A DNA stretch of 64,000 nt, from contig NZ_LVJH01000017.1 in assembly GCF_001637205.1 (NCBI RefSeq), forward strand, positions 1 through 64,000. Direction: 5' to 3'. The translations under genes and the position numbers were made by a program. Of this stretch, positions 44,474 through 53,668 are shown piece after piece; the stretch's first letter is position 1, and each line of letters opens with the position of its first letter. The notes under the pieces were generated by a model. It was not told the DNA's origin. It ran no database searches and saw only the letters and a program-made list of their open reading frames with translations. The DNA is from Paenibacillus glacialis. Lineage in GTDB: Bacteria; Bacillota; Bacilli; Paenibacillales; Paenibacillaceae.

Positions 44474-46203
44474 TGGGCCGTAATCTATTAGGCTTCAAAG
44501 GTATTAAACCCGTCTTAGCGGCGGTGGCACTGCTGACCTTAGTGCAAAGTGTATCCATTCTATGGATGGCTAGAACGTTATCGGAAGTTGTCTCCGCCCT
44601 CTTTGCCGGGGGTTCATTACAAGATCAGAATGTTGGCATCTTTCAATTCCTAGCGGCTTTCTTGGTTAGGCATCTCACGAATTTTGCGCAACAAAAAATA
44701 ACGTACCGCTATGCTGAGCATACCGGTGCGTTATTGCGTAAACAGCTGATGGATAAGTTATTCCTACTGGGACCACGATTCGCAAAGACGGAAGGAACAG
44801 GGAAACTTGTCACACTTGTTCTGGACGGCGTTCTCAAGTTTAAAGTGTATTTGGAACTGATTATTCCGCGTATGGTGGCTACTGCCATTATACCCGCAGT
44901 AACTTTCATTTATATATTTACACAGGATGTTCAGTCCGCGATTATATTGTTAGTTACGATGCCGATTCTAATTGTATTTATGATCTTAATTGGTCTATCT
45001 TCACGTAAACAAGTAGACAGTCAAATGGTCTCTTACCGTAATTTAGCGAATCATTTCGTGGATTCCTTACGTGGGCTTGAGACGTTGAAATATTTAGGAC
45101 GAAGTAAATCGCATAGTCATACGATTGGAAAAGTCAGTGATAAGTACAGAACAGCCACGATGCGTACCCTTCGGGTGGCTTTTTTATCCTCATTCGCCTT
45201 GGACTTCTTCACGATGTTGTCTGTAGCATCCGTAGCAGTGAGCTTAGGACTTCGTTTGGTAAATGGGGATATGATGCTCGTTACAGGATTAACGATCCTT
45301 ATTCTTGCTCCTGAGTACTTCCTGCCGGTTCGTATGGTGGGAGCCGATTACCATGCAACTTTGAATGGTAAAGAGGCGGGAGAAGCGATTCAAGCCATTA
45401 TTGATATGCCGATACAGAAGATGGATGTAACTCTACCCGATGGATTCTCGTATTCTTGGAGATCAGATAGTCAACTAACGTTATCTAATGTACAGGTTCA
45501 GCATGAAGCGGAGGGACCACATTCTTTACAGGATGTGACCTTGCATATTCAAGGGATGCGGAAGATTGGGATTATTGGTGAAAGTGGAGCGGGTAAATCT
45601 ACATTGATAGATATTCTAAGTGGTTTTCTAAGCCCTTCATCAGGGGATGTCGTATTGAACGGACAACGTCTTCCTGCCCTAACAGATGCAGCTTGGCAGA
45701 ATCAGATGACTTATATTCCACAGAGTCCGTATCTGTTCAGCAGCAGTCTTGCTGATAATGTGAAGTTCTACACGCCGAATGCTAGTCAAGCAGAAGTAGA
45801 ACAAGCAGTAAAGAATGCGGGATTGTCGGATCTAGTGAGTAGCTTGCCAGCTGGCTATGATGAAGTTATTGGTGGCGGAGGTCGTACGCTTAGTGGTGGA
45901 CAAGCGCAACGGGTTGCACTTGCACGGGCGTTCCTCAGCGATCGTCCCGTTATTCTATTAGATGAACCAACAGCGCATTTGGACATTGAGACGGAGTATG
46001 AGTTGAAAGAGACCATGCGCTCGCTTTTTGAAGGAAAGTTAGTATTCCTGGCAACTCACCGACTACATTGGATGCCAGATATGGATCAGATCATTGTGAT
46101 GGATCAAGGGAAGGTTGCTGAGATTGGTACCCACGAGGAGTTACTTGCCTGCAAGGGCGTGTATTATGCATTAATTAGATCACAACTGGAGGGTGTACTA
46201 TGA
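44473..46203 (+). CDS. cydD: CydDC exporter subunit, first gene (CydD in general nomenclature, CydC in B. subtilis)
   Basis: A 576-residue ABC half-transporter with a six-helix domain at about 1-320 and ATPase at about 335-576. Walker A GESGAGKS, signature LSGGQAQRVALARAF, Walker B VILLDEPTAHLD. CydDC exports thiols such as glutathione or cysteine, or heme-related reductant, needed to assemble cytochrome bd. Starts in a one-base overlap with the cydB stop (TAATG). Naming is crossed between B. subtilis and E. coli usage. Confidence 0.88.
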   Translation: MGRNLLGFKGIKPVLAAVALLTLVQSVSILWMARTLSEVVSALFAGGSLQDQNVGIFQFLAAFLVRHLTNFAQQKITYRYAEHTGALLRKQLMDKLFLLGPRFAKTEGTGKLVTLVLDGVLKFKVYLELIIPRMVATAIIPAVTFIYIFTQDVQSAIILLVTMPILIVFMILIGLSSRKQVDSQMVSYRNLANHFVDSLRGLETLKYLGRSKSHSHTIGKVSDKYRTATMRTLRVAFLSSFALDFFTMLSVASVAVSLGLRLVNGDMMLVTGLTILILAPEYFLPVRMVGADYHATLNGKEAGEAIQAIIDMPIQKMDVTLPDGFSYSWRSDSQLTLSNVQVQHEAEGPHSLQDVTLHIQGMRKIGIIGESGAGKSTLIDILSGFLSPSSGDVVLNGQRLPALTDAAWQNQMTYIPQSPYLFSSSLADNVKFYTPNASQAEVEQAVKNAGLSDLVSSLPAGYDEVIGGGGRTLSGGQAQRVALARAFLSDRPVILLDEPTAHLDIETEYELKETMRSLFEGKLVFLATHRLHWMPDMDQIIVMDQGKVAEIGTHEELLACKGVYYALIRSQLEGVL

Positions 46204-47993
46204 GACGCGAACAATGGCTGCGGCCTTATATCACTTCATACTTCTGGCGTTTCGTAGTGATTGTTGCACTGGGTGCCCTGACGGTATTTACGGCAAGCAG
46301 TCTGATGTTCTCGTCAGGGTACCTTATTTCGAAGTCTGCTCTTCGTCCAGAGAATATCTTGATGGTGTATGTGCAGATTGTCATCGTAAGAACCTTTGGA
46401 ACGAGCAGATCTGTGGTTCATTATGTGGAGCGTCTCGTGGGTCACGATACGATTCTACGTATTCTATCGAAAATGCGCGTACAGATGTATCGGATTCTAG
46501 AACCGCAAGCGCTATTTATTTCATCACGGTTCCGTACAGGCGATATCCTCGGTATTCTAGCAGAGGATATTGAGAAGCTGCAGGATGTGTACCTGCGTAC
46601 TATTTTTCCTAGTCTAGTAGCCTTGTTGTTGTATACGATATCGGTAACGGCATTGGGACAATTTGATGTGCAATTCGCGTTATTCATGGCGTTGTATCTG
46701 CTTATTCTTATTCTGATTCTACCGTGGATTTCTCTGTGGCTTACGAAGAAGAAGAATGAGCAGTCACAGCAGAAGCGTGGTCGGTTGTATCAGACATTAA
46801 CGGATGCCGTACTCGGTATGAGTGATTGGGTCATCAGTGGTAGACCGGCTCAATTCGTTAATACCTATGAAAGTGATGAATTAGAAGTAGCAAGAATTGA
46901 TCGTAAGCTAAGCACTTGGGCAAGATGGAGACAGTTGATCGGCCAATCCACTGTAGGTATTGCAGTAGTCTGCATGTTGTACTGGGCAGGTCAGCAGTAT
47001 GCAGATGGGGCGATTGCTTCGACGATGATCGCTGCGTTTGTACTTGTTGTTTTCCCATTGATGGATGCATTTCTACCGATCTCTGAATCTGTGGAGAAAA
47101 TACCACGTTATCAAGGTTCTTTTGCAAGGTTGAGAGAAATTGAGGATGTGGGTATTCAAGTGAAAGGTTTAGTTCAGAATGATCATTCTGATACTAGAGA
47201 GTCCTCTCAGATGGGAATGGTTAGCGAAGATCTTGTAAATAGGGCTAGACAGGATGCACATATTAAGATTGATCGTGCCTCTCATCGATATGTTGCTGAG
47301 GGTCCATGGTCTTTCGAAGACATAACATTAGATATTCCTCAAGGAAAGAAAGTAGCTATCATGGGACGTAGTGGCGCAGGGAAATCGACGCTATTGAAAT
47401 TGATCCAAGGTGCGATTACACCTGAAGAGGGTAGTGCTACTATTCAAGGGGCGGATGCTAGTCAATTTGGAGATCATATTCCTAGCCTCATTGCCGTATT
47501 GAACCAAAGTCCGCATTTATTCGATACATCGGTTACGAATAACATAAGGTTGGGGAAACTCGATGCTTCTGAAGAGGAGATTAGTGAAGTAGCTCGGAAA
47601 GTGAAGATGGATCGTCTTATTGATTCGCTTCCTAAGGGATACCAAACAGCGATGCATGAGACAGGACAACGATTCTCAGGTGGGGAACGACAACGAATTG
47701 CCTTGGCACGTGTCCTGTTGCAGGATACACCTGTTGTCATTCTCGATGAACCAACAGTGGGTCTTGATCCACGGACGGAGAATGAACTACTTTCGACGAT
47801 CTTTGATACACTGGAAGGCAAATCACTCGTCTGGGTAACACATCATCTCGTCGGTGCGGAGCATATGGATGAGATTATCTTTATGGAGAACGGAAAGATT
47901 GAGATGAGAGGTTCTCATGCGGAACTCATGGAGAAATATCCACGTTACCGTAACCTATATCATCTTGATCGACCTGAGGCTTTTTTTGCATGA
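46200..47993 (+). CDS. cydC: CydDC exporter subunit, second gene (CydC in general nomenclature, CydD in B. subtilis)
   Basis: A 597-residue ABC half-transporter; start overlaps the previous stop by ATGA. The membrane domain spans about 1-300. Walker A GRSGAGKS, signature FSGGERQRIALARVL, Walker B VVILDEPTVGLD, switch VTHHLVGAE. A 40-residue hydrophilic insert (about 320-360, QNDHSDTRESSQMG) separates the domains, longer than usual. Pairs with the upstream subunit. Confidence 0.88.
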   Translation: MRREQWLRPYITSYFWRFVVIVALGALTVFTASSLMFSSGYLISKSALRPENILMVYVQIVIVRTFGTSRSVVHYVERLVGHDTILRILSKMRVQMYRILEPQALFISSRFRTGDILGILAEDIEKLQDVYLRTIFPSLVALLLYTISVTALGQFDVQFALFMALYLLILILILPWISLWLTKKKNEQSQQKRGRLYQTLTDAVLGMSDWVISGRPAQFVNTYESDELEVARIDRKLSTWARWRQLIGQSTVGIAVVCMLYWAGQQYADGAIASTMIAAFVLVVFPLMDAFLPISESVEKIPRYQGSFARLREIEDVGIQVKGLVQNDHSDTRESSQMGMVSEDLVNRARQDAHIKIDRASHRYVAEGPWSFEDITLDIPQGKKVAIMGRSGAGKSTLLKLIQGAITPEEGSATIQGADASQFGDHIPSLIAVLNQSPHLFDTSVTNNIRLGKLDASEEEISEVARKVKMDRLIDSLPKGYQTAMHETGQRFSGGERQRIALARVLLQDTPVVILDEPTVGLDPRTENELLSTIFDTLEGKSLVWVTHHLVGAEHMDEIIFMENGKIEMRGSHAELMEKYPRYRNLYHLDRPEAFFA

Positions 47994-48058
47994 GGGATTG
48001 TGAGTAAGAAGTTAATGGGTATAGATACGGACACATAAAAATTAACTTGGAACAGAAC

Positions 48059-48093
48059 AAGTTGCTTTCCATTATGGAAGGCAACTTTTTTTG
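48059..48093 (+). terminator. terminator of the cyd operon
   Basis: AAGTTGCTTTCC with GGAAGGCAACTT (one mismatch) around ATTAT, followed by seven T. Confidence 0.9.
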
Positions 48094-48174
48094 TCACATG
48101 AAAAGAAGTTAGGTGATAGATTTGTGAGTAAGTGTGTAAAGAGTTCCAACTTGAATGGGAAGGGGCTTGAGCAG

Positions 48175-48285
48175 ATGTCAGAACCTTATGTAGTAATTGC
48201 GAATTATGAGGATAACGATTTACTTCAAGTGGAGGAATTAATTGGAGAGAACCTTGGACGGATCGATCAGCCTGCTTTCATTTAA
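48175..48285 (+). CDS. possible 36-residue peptide
   Basis: MSEPYVVIANYEDNDLLQVEELIGENLGRIDQ-type acidic peptide with AAGGGG about ten bases upstream of ATG 48175. Not recognised, no membrane helix. It may be a genuine small protein or the start of a gene truncated by the repeat array that begins right at its stop codon. Low confidence. Confidence 0.35.
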   Translation: MSEPYVVIANYEDNDLLQVEELIGENLGRIDQPAFI

Positions 48286-48469
48286 CAGGAAAACCTCCTG
48301 TTAATATTTCTGAAAGTATATCTTATTTCAATCTAACTGGAAATTTTCCAGTTAATTCAACCTATTATCCATTATTTCCGCTTAAAAGCCCGAATTAGAT
48401 GGAGAAATTCCAGTTATATGATCTCCCAGCAGTGTAAGAGTCATATTAGCGGGAGAAATTCCTGTTATT
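48284..48469. repeat. four dispersed copies of a GGAGAAATTCCAGTTAT-type motif
   Basis: Copies lie at 48284-48303 (AACAGG...CCTGTTA hairpin), 48334-48355 (TAACTGGAAA.TTTCCAGTTA hairpin), 48401-48417 (GGAGAAATTCCAGTTAT) and 48451-48469 (GGGAGAAATTCCTGTTATT). They are about 50-67 bases apart, so about 190 bases of the 640-base gap after cydC is a degenerate repeat array. The rest of the gap up to the next gene holds only a possible promoter (TATAAT at 48595). Confidence 0.6.
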
Positions 48470-48630
48470 TGTCTTCCGTTACATCAAGCACGGATGTCTA
48501 GGTTAAAAATTGAATCAAGAAATATAATATATAGGGGTGAAGGAATCATTTGTTTTGATCTCCGAATATGAAGTTGTTTGGTTGATATAAATGTTATAAT
48601 TATCCAAATTCATCTTCACAGGAGGGGAAT

Positions 48631-48840
48631 ATGGTTTATTTTTATGGATTTATAGGTGTCTTTATGGGTCTATGGATGTTTTTTTATCCTACTATCATTT
48701 GGGAAATCTCAGAGAGTTGGAAATCAAATGATGGTTCGGAACCGTCAGACCTATATATTTGTTCAATCCGATTAGGTGGCATAATGTGTATACTTGCTGG
48801 ACTTGGAGGGATAATAGCATTTATATTATTAATTGAGTAG
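48631..48840 (+). CDS. small DUF6199-type membrane protein
   Basis: A 69-residue protein with two helices (about 4-24 and 48-67) and a conserved-looking loop WEISESWKSNDGSEPSDLYICSIRLGGI. The WKxxxxxEPSDLY...R.GGI pattern fits the DUF6199 family, whose function is unknown. AGGAGGGG precedes the ATG. It stands alone before a terminator. Confidence 0.7.
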   Translation: MVYFYGFIGVFMGLWMFFYPTIIWEISESWKSNDGSEPSDLYICSIRLGGIMCILAGLGGIIAFILLIE

Positions 48841-48855
48841 CATGGCGCGACAACA

Positions 48856-48897
48856 AAAATACCGTCCAGCATGGATCCATGCCGAACGGTATTTTGA
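48856..48897. terminator. bidirectional terminator
   Basis: AAAATACCGT/ACGGTATTTT with an inner GCATGG/CCATGC helix, between the small membrane protein and convergent fumC. Confidence 0.88.
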
Positions 48898-48941
48898 ATT
48901 ACAATTACCGATGTATACAATCAGATTAAGTATTAAATCAA

Positions 48942-50333
48942 TTAGTCTTCCTTCGGGTGGATCATTTGCTCTGGGCGAACAATCTCATCGAACTGTTCTT
49001 CTGTTAATAGATTGCTTCGTAGAGCAGCTTCTTTGAGCGTTAGACCCTCTTTATGGGCTAACTTAGCTACAGCTGCTGCATTCTCATATCCGATATGAGG
49101 ATTGAGAGCTGTAACTAGCATAAGGGATTGTTCTAGGTTACGCTGAATAACGGCATAATTAGGCTCTATTCCCACAGCACAGTTATCGTTAAATGAACGA
49201 ATAGCATCTGCTAATAGCCCAGCGGATTGAAGGAAATTATAGATGATGACAGGCTTGAACACATTTAGTTCGAAGTTCCCTTGGCTTGCAGCAAAACCAA
49301 TTGCCGCATCGTTACCCATGACTTGGCATACGACCATCGTTAGTGCTTCACTTTGTGTTGGGTTTACTTTACCTGGCATGATGGAGCTTCCTGGTTCATT
49401 CGCTGGAATAATAAGTTCTCCGATTCCACATCGTGGGCCACTAGCTAACCATCTCACATCGTTTGCAATTTTCATGAGATCAGTGGCAAGTGCTTTTAGT
49501 GCCCCATGTACATAGACAAGTTCATCGTGGCTCGTAAGGGAATGGAATTTGTTCGATGCTGAAGTGAAGGTTTTACCTGTTAGGGTACTGATCTCCTCAG
49601 CGACCATATCTCCGAATTTCGGATGGGCATTGATTCCGGTACCAACTGCTGTACCACCGATGGCAAGTTCACGAACATACTCGACACTACTTTGAATCAT
49701 CGTCTCCGTCTTCTCAAGCATCCGGTACCAACCACTAACTTCTTGACCTAAGGTCATAGGGGTAGCATCTTGTAAATGTGTTCTTCCAATCTTGATAATG
49801 TCTTGGAATTGTTCGGTTTTGAGACGGAATGTCTCTTTAAGCTGTTGTAGAGAAGGTAGTAATTGATCTTCGACGACTATGAGTGCAGCCATGTGCATTG
49901 CGGTTGGGAACGTATCATTGGAACTTTGTGATTTGTTCACATCATCGTTAGGGTGAATACGCACGGTACTGTCCTTATGAGCAAGAAGTTGATTCGCACG
50001 GTTCGCAATAACTTCGTTAACATTCATATTGGATTGGGTACCACTGCCAGTCTGCCAGACAGCGAGCGGAAAGTGTTCATCGAGCTTACCTTCGATAATT
50101 TCGTCAGCAGCTTCAACGATAGCTTCTACCTTGAGTGGGTCCATTTTGCCAAGCTTACCATTGGCTAGTGCTGCACTTTTCTTAAGGATTGCGAATACCC
50201 GGATAAGATCCTGAGGCATTTTCTCAGTACCAATTTGAAAGTTCTCAAAGCTGCGTTGGGTCTGTGCCGCCCATAGCTTGTCCGCAGGCACTTTTATTTC
50301 CCCAATTGTATCTTTCTCGATTCTGTACTCCAT
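48942..50333 (-). CDS. fumC: class II fumarate hydratase
   Basis: A 463-residue TCA-cycle enzyme, iron-independent, homotetrameric. Signatures: [65 protein letters not shown] with the catalytic region, and [20 protein letters not shown] with the serine loop. The N-terminus is taken at ATG 50333 ([18 protein letters not shown]) because fumarases begin there. GGAGGAGG is about 11 bases away; an in-frame GTG two codons earlier would be better spaced. An 88-base tandem repeat lies in the leader. Confidence 0.95.
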   Translation of the reverse strand: MEYRIEKDTIGEIKVPADKLWAAQTQRSFENFQIGTEKMPQDLIRVFAILKKSAALANGKLGKMDPLKVEAIVEAADEIIEGKLDEHFPLAVWQTGSGTQSNMNVNEVIANRANQLLAHKDSTVRIHPNDDVNKSQSSNDTFPTAMHMAALIVVEDQLLPSLQQLKETFRLKTEQFQDIIKIGRTHLQDATPMTLGQEVSGWYRMLEKTETMIQSSVEYVRELAIGGTAVGTGINAHPKFGDMVAEEISTLTGKTFTSASNKFHSLTSHDELVYVHGALKALATDLMKIANDVRWLASGPRCGIGELIIPANEPGSSIMPGKVNPTQSEALTMVVCQVMGNDAAIGFAASQGNFELNVFKPVIIYNFLQSAGLLADAIRSFNDNCAVGIEPNYAVIQRNLEQSLMLVTALNPHIGYENAAAVAKLAHKEGLTLKEAALRSNLLTEEQFDEIVRPEQMIHPKED

Positions 50334-50365
50334 CTGCACGTCGTCCTCCTCCATAATAATCATAC

Positions 50366-50639
50366 CTACATAGATTGAAATAAAGTATGGGCTCACAAGT
50401 CAATCCTTTCTAAGGAAGATCATGAATAGCCGTTCGCCTTTATTTCATTCTATCTACATAGATTGAAATAAAGTAAGGGCTCACAAGTCAATCCTTTCTA
50501 AGGAAGATCATGAATAGCTGTTCGCCTTTATTTCATTCTATCTACATAGATTGAAATAAAGTATGGGCTCACAAGTTCAATCATTTCTAAAGAAGATCAT
50601 GAATCGAGATTCGTCTTTAGTTCAATCTATCTACATAGA
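50366..50639. repeat. three tandem 88-base hairpin repeats in the fumC leader
   Basis: Copies start at 50366, 50454 and 50542 (88, 88 and 89 bases), with a nine-base start of a fourth at 50631. Copies 1 and 2 differ at two positions; copy 3 is more divergent. Each copy is a long imperfect palindrome, ATAGATTGAAATAAAG pairing with CTTTATTTCATTCTAT, enclosing TCAATCCTTTCTAAGGAAGA with its own small hairpin. The array ends 33 bases before the fumC start codon. The remainder of the 490-base gap holds nothing else recognisable. Confidence 0.9.
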
Positions 50640-50825
50640 AAATATATCATAATTTAAGGGTAAACTGACAAATGGATTTTATCATTGGATGGAGTATCAG
50701 AAGAATGGACATTATATGAAAAATGATACTCCAAATTGTGCAGATCATATATACTTGTAATTCGAAGGATTGCCTTAGTATTTCTAAAAGAAATTTATAT
50801 ATCGTAATGGAGAGGAGAGAGACAT

Positions 50826-51758
50826 ATGTGGACTGTTGTTGTGGCTACGGCTAGTGCTATTGTCGTGTTGGTGATATGTCTAATCGCTGCAAGTGTTTAT
50901 TTCTATAACGTAGGTATTCTGCGTAACAATAAGGATTTCATGAATGTCGATCCTAACTTAATAAAAGCAACGCATCCATGGGAGTATGCTAACGAATGGT
51001 TACAGACACAGCCTATGAAGACCATTAGTATTCGATCAGATGATGGTTTGCAGTTAACAGGGTATTATGTTCCTTCACAGACGGATTCGAATAAGGTAGT
51101 TATTCTAGCACACGGATATTCAGGGCAAGGAAGAGACATGTCGAACTTCGCCAAGATGTATCAGGATTTAGGCTATCACGTACTGATGCCAGATGACAGA
51201 GGACATGGTCAGAGTGAAGGGCATTACATTGGGTTCGGTTGGCATGATCGCAAGGATTATCTGAAATGGATTGATTATATTATTAAAAATCAGGGGGAAG
51301 ATTCGCAAATTATTCTTCATGGTATCTCCATGGGTGGATCAACTGTGCTTATGACGAGCGGCGAACCTTTGCCTGATCAAGTGAAGTGTATCGTTTCTGA
51401 TTGTGCTTATACTTCGGTTAAAGATATATTGAGTCATCAATTGAAATCGATGTACAAACTACCCGCATTTCCGTTAATTCCGTTGACGAGTCTGGTGTGC
51501 AGATTGAAGGCAGGGTATTTCTTCGGAGAAGCTTCAGCATTAACCCAAGTGAGTCGGACCAAACTTCCTATTCTATTCATTCATGGGGGTGAAGATAAGT
51601 TCGTTCCATATGATATGGTGCATCGCTTATATGAAGCCGCAGGCAGTGAGAAGGAACTACTATCTGTGCCTAATGCCCAGCATGGCAACGCTTATTTTGC
51701 CGATAAAGAGGGATATGGCAACAAGTTAACTTCGTTTGTAGGTCGGTATGTATTCTAA
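50826..51758 (+). CDS. membrane-anchored alpha/beta hydrolase
   Basis: A 310-residue protein with an N-terminal anchor helix (about 3-27), so the hydrolase domain faces outside or the membrane surface. Catalytic triad candidates: nucleophile in HGISMGGSTV (Ser), acid in HGGEDKFVP (Asp), base in NAQHGNAYF (His). The oxyanion region is ILAHGYSGQGRD, and the DDRGHGQSEG motif is typical of monoacylglycerol-lipase-like and YqkD-like proteins. Substrate unknown. Followed by a strong terminator. Confidence 0.85.
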   Translation: MWTVVVATASAIVVLVICLIAASVYFYNVGILRNNKDFMNVDPNLIKATHPWEYANEWLQTQPMKTISIRSDDGLQLTGYYVPSQTDSNKVVILAHGYSGQGRDMSNFAKMYQDLGYHVLMPDDRGHGQSEGHYIGFGWHDRKDYLKWIDYIIKNQGEDSQIILHGISMGGSTVLMTSGEPLPDQVKCIVSDCAYTSVKDILSHQLKSMYKLPAFPLIPLTSLVCRLKAGYFFGEASALTQVSRTKLPILFIHGGEDKFVPYDMVHRLYEAAGSEKELLSVPNAQHGNAYFADKEGYGNKLTSFVGRYVF

Positions 51759-51760
51759 GC

Positions 51761-51812
51761 AAAAGAGTGTTCGTGATTCATGATGAAAGTCATGATTACG
51801 AACACTCTTTTT
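51761..51812. terminator. bidirectional terminator
   Basis: AAAAGAGTGTTCGT...ACGAACACTCTTTT with inner TCATGA/TCATGA, between the hydrolase and the convergent ABC operon. Confidence 0.9.
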
Positions 51813-51832
51813 AATAAAGTTAAGGGCTAACT

Positions 51833-53668
51833 TTACACAACTCTTCTGAATTGACTCGAATACAACTCGTAATAGAACCCTTTCGCAGCGAGCAGTTGCT
51901 CGTGATTACCCTGTTCGATGATTTGGCCACCATTCATGACTAATATCTTATCCGCATCCTGAATGGTGCTTAAACGGTGGGCAATAACGAAGCTCGTTCG
52001 TCCCTTCATCAAGTTCTTCATGGCTTCTTGGATATGCATCTCTGTTCGAGTATCTACGCTACTTGTCGCCTCATCAAGAATGAGGATTGAAGGATTAGCT
52101 AGAATTGCTCTGGCAATGGTAAGGAGCTGTCGTTGTCCATGACTCAGATTGCTTCCTTCGGCTTGTAAGATCATATCGTAACCATGGGGTAACCTCGAAA
52201 TAAAGCTATCCGCATTAGCCAGTTTAGCGGCCACTATAATTTCCTCATCGGTAGCATCCAATCGACCGAAGCGGATGTTATCACGAATGCTACCAGAGAA
52301 CACATAGGCATCCTGAAGAACCATACCTACTTCCGTACGGAGGTTGTTCTTATCCATTTGACGAATGTCTGATTCATCAATAGTGATACGACCTTCATTA
52401 ATGTCATAAAATCGGGTTAACAAATTGACGATGGTTGTTTTTCCTGCACCTGTAGGTCCGACAAGCGCGATTTTCTCACCTGGATTAGCGACAAAGGAAA
52501 CATTCTGAAGAATAGGCGCATCAGGTCGGTAACTGAAAGATACGTTATCAAATTGAACTTTGCCACGCATGTCATGTGAGGTAGCCACGCCTTGGTCTTC
52601 TGTATACTCTGAATCTAACTCCATAATCTCGAATACACGCTCAGCACCAGCTACAGCGGATTGAATCATATTATATTGATTGGCGAGTTCAGTAATCGGC
52701 CGGCCGAACTGCTTGGAATAGTTAAGGAAACTGACGATGATGCCGACGGTGGTTAGATCTTTAAATACCATCCAACCCCCAATGGCTGCGATGAGCGCAA
52801 AGTTAAAGTTATTTACAGCATTCATGACAGGACCTACGAGTCCAGCAACAATCTGAGCTTTCGTGCCCATGGCATTTAATTGTGAGTTGATAGTTTTGAA
52901 TCGCTTAATCTCAGTAGCTTCACGTCGGTATAGCGTAACTACCTTTTGTCCTTGGATCGTCTCTTCAATGAATCCGTTCAGTTCTCCAAGATGTTTCTGC
53001 TGACCTTTAAAATATTTGCGAGTCAGGCTGGAAATCTGCCGGGTAGCCAATAGGATAAGAGGAATCGTGATTAGGCTGACTAAAGTTAATGAAAGATTCA
53101 GGCTTAGCATAATAACAAGTGAACCCGAGAGTGTGATAAGGCTAGTTAGTAATTGAATGACACTCTGGTTAAGTGAGTTGGATACATTCTCAATATCATT
53201 GGTCGTTCGACTCATCAGTTCCCCAGTATTATGGGTATCGAAGAACTTTAGAGGCAGGGATTGATACTTATCGAAGAGATCATGTCGAAGCTCAAGGACG
53301 GTCCGCTGGGATACGCCACTCATGACATAAGACTGAACCCACGTTACGACACTACCCAGGATATAAATGCCTAGCATCAACAAGCATATCCATAACAGAC
53401 CGTTGTAGTCTTTAGGTATGATGAAATCATCAATAGCTTTGCCGATAAGGAACGGACCAATGAGGGAGATCACAGAGCTAAGAAAGGTGAAAATATAGAC
53501 GATGATAAGTCCCGTGCGTTGGCGTTTCAAATAGGACCATAATTTCTTTAGCGTAGCGAGTGTATTCTTAGGGCGCACTTTCGGCAGACCTCTATGTCCG
53601 ACGCCTCCCATGCCAGTGCCCAATGGTTTTGAGGAATGACTAGAGCTTCCCTTAGCTGATTCTGACAT
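51833..53668 (-). CDS. heterodimeric ABC exporter, consensus subunit (YfiC-like)
   Basis: A 611-residue ABC half-transporter. An unusual glycine/serine-rich N-terminal tail (about 1-30) is followed by a six-helix domain (about 45-350) and ATPase (about 370-605). Walker A GPTGAGKT, Walker B ILILDEATSSVD with the full catalytic glutamate, signature LSHGQRQLLTIARAIL (LSHGQ instead of LSGGQ). Its start overlaps the stop of the upstream partner by 17 bases and is preceded by AAGGAGGAG. Pairs with the next gene as an exporter of drugs or lipids. Confidence 0.88.
   Translation of the reverse strand: MSESAKGSSSHSSKPLGTGMGGVGHRGLPKVRPKNTLATLKKLWSYLKRQRTGLIIVYIFTFLSSVISLIGPFLIGKAIDDFIIPKDYNGLLWICLLMLGIYILGSVVTWVQSYVMSGVSQRTVLELRHDLFDKYQSLPLKFFDTHNTGELMSRTTNDIENVSNSLNQSVIQLLTSLITLSGSLVIMLSLNLSLTLVSLITIPLILLATRQISSLTRKYFKGQQKHLGELNGFIEETIQGQKVVTLYRREATEIKRFKTINSQLNAMGTKAQIVAGLVGPVMNAVNNFNFALIAAIGGWMVFKDLTTVGIIVSFLNYSKQFGRPITELANQYNMIQSAVAGAERVFEIMELDSEYTEDQGVATSHDMRGKVQFDNVSFSYRPDAPILQNVSFVANPGEKIALVGPTGAGKTTIVNLLTRFYDINEGRITIDESDIRQMDKNNLRTEVGMVLQDAYVFSGSIRDNIRFGRLDATDEEIIVAAKLANADSFISRLPHGYDMILQAEGSNLSHGQRQLLTIARAILANPSILILDEATSSVDTRTEMHIQEAMKNLMKGRTSFVIAHRLSTIQDADKILVMNGGQIIEQGNHEQLLAAKGFYYELYSSQFRRVV

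Noticed and set aside
50366-50639. CRISPR array as explanation of the 88-base repeats
   Set aside because: There are no unique spacers between copies; the units are contiguous and palindromic.
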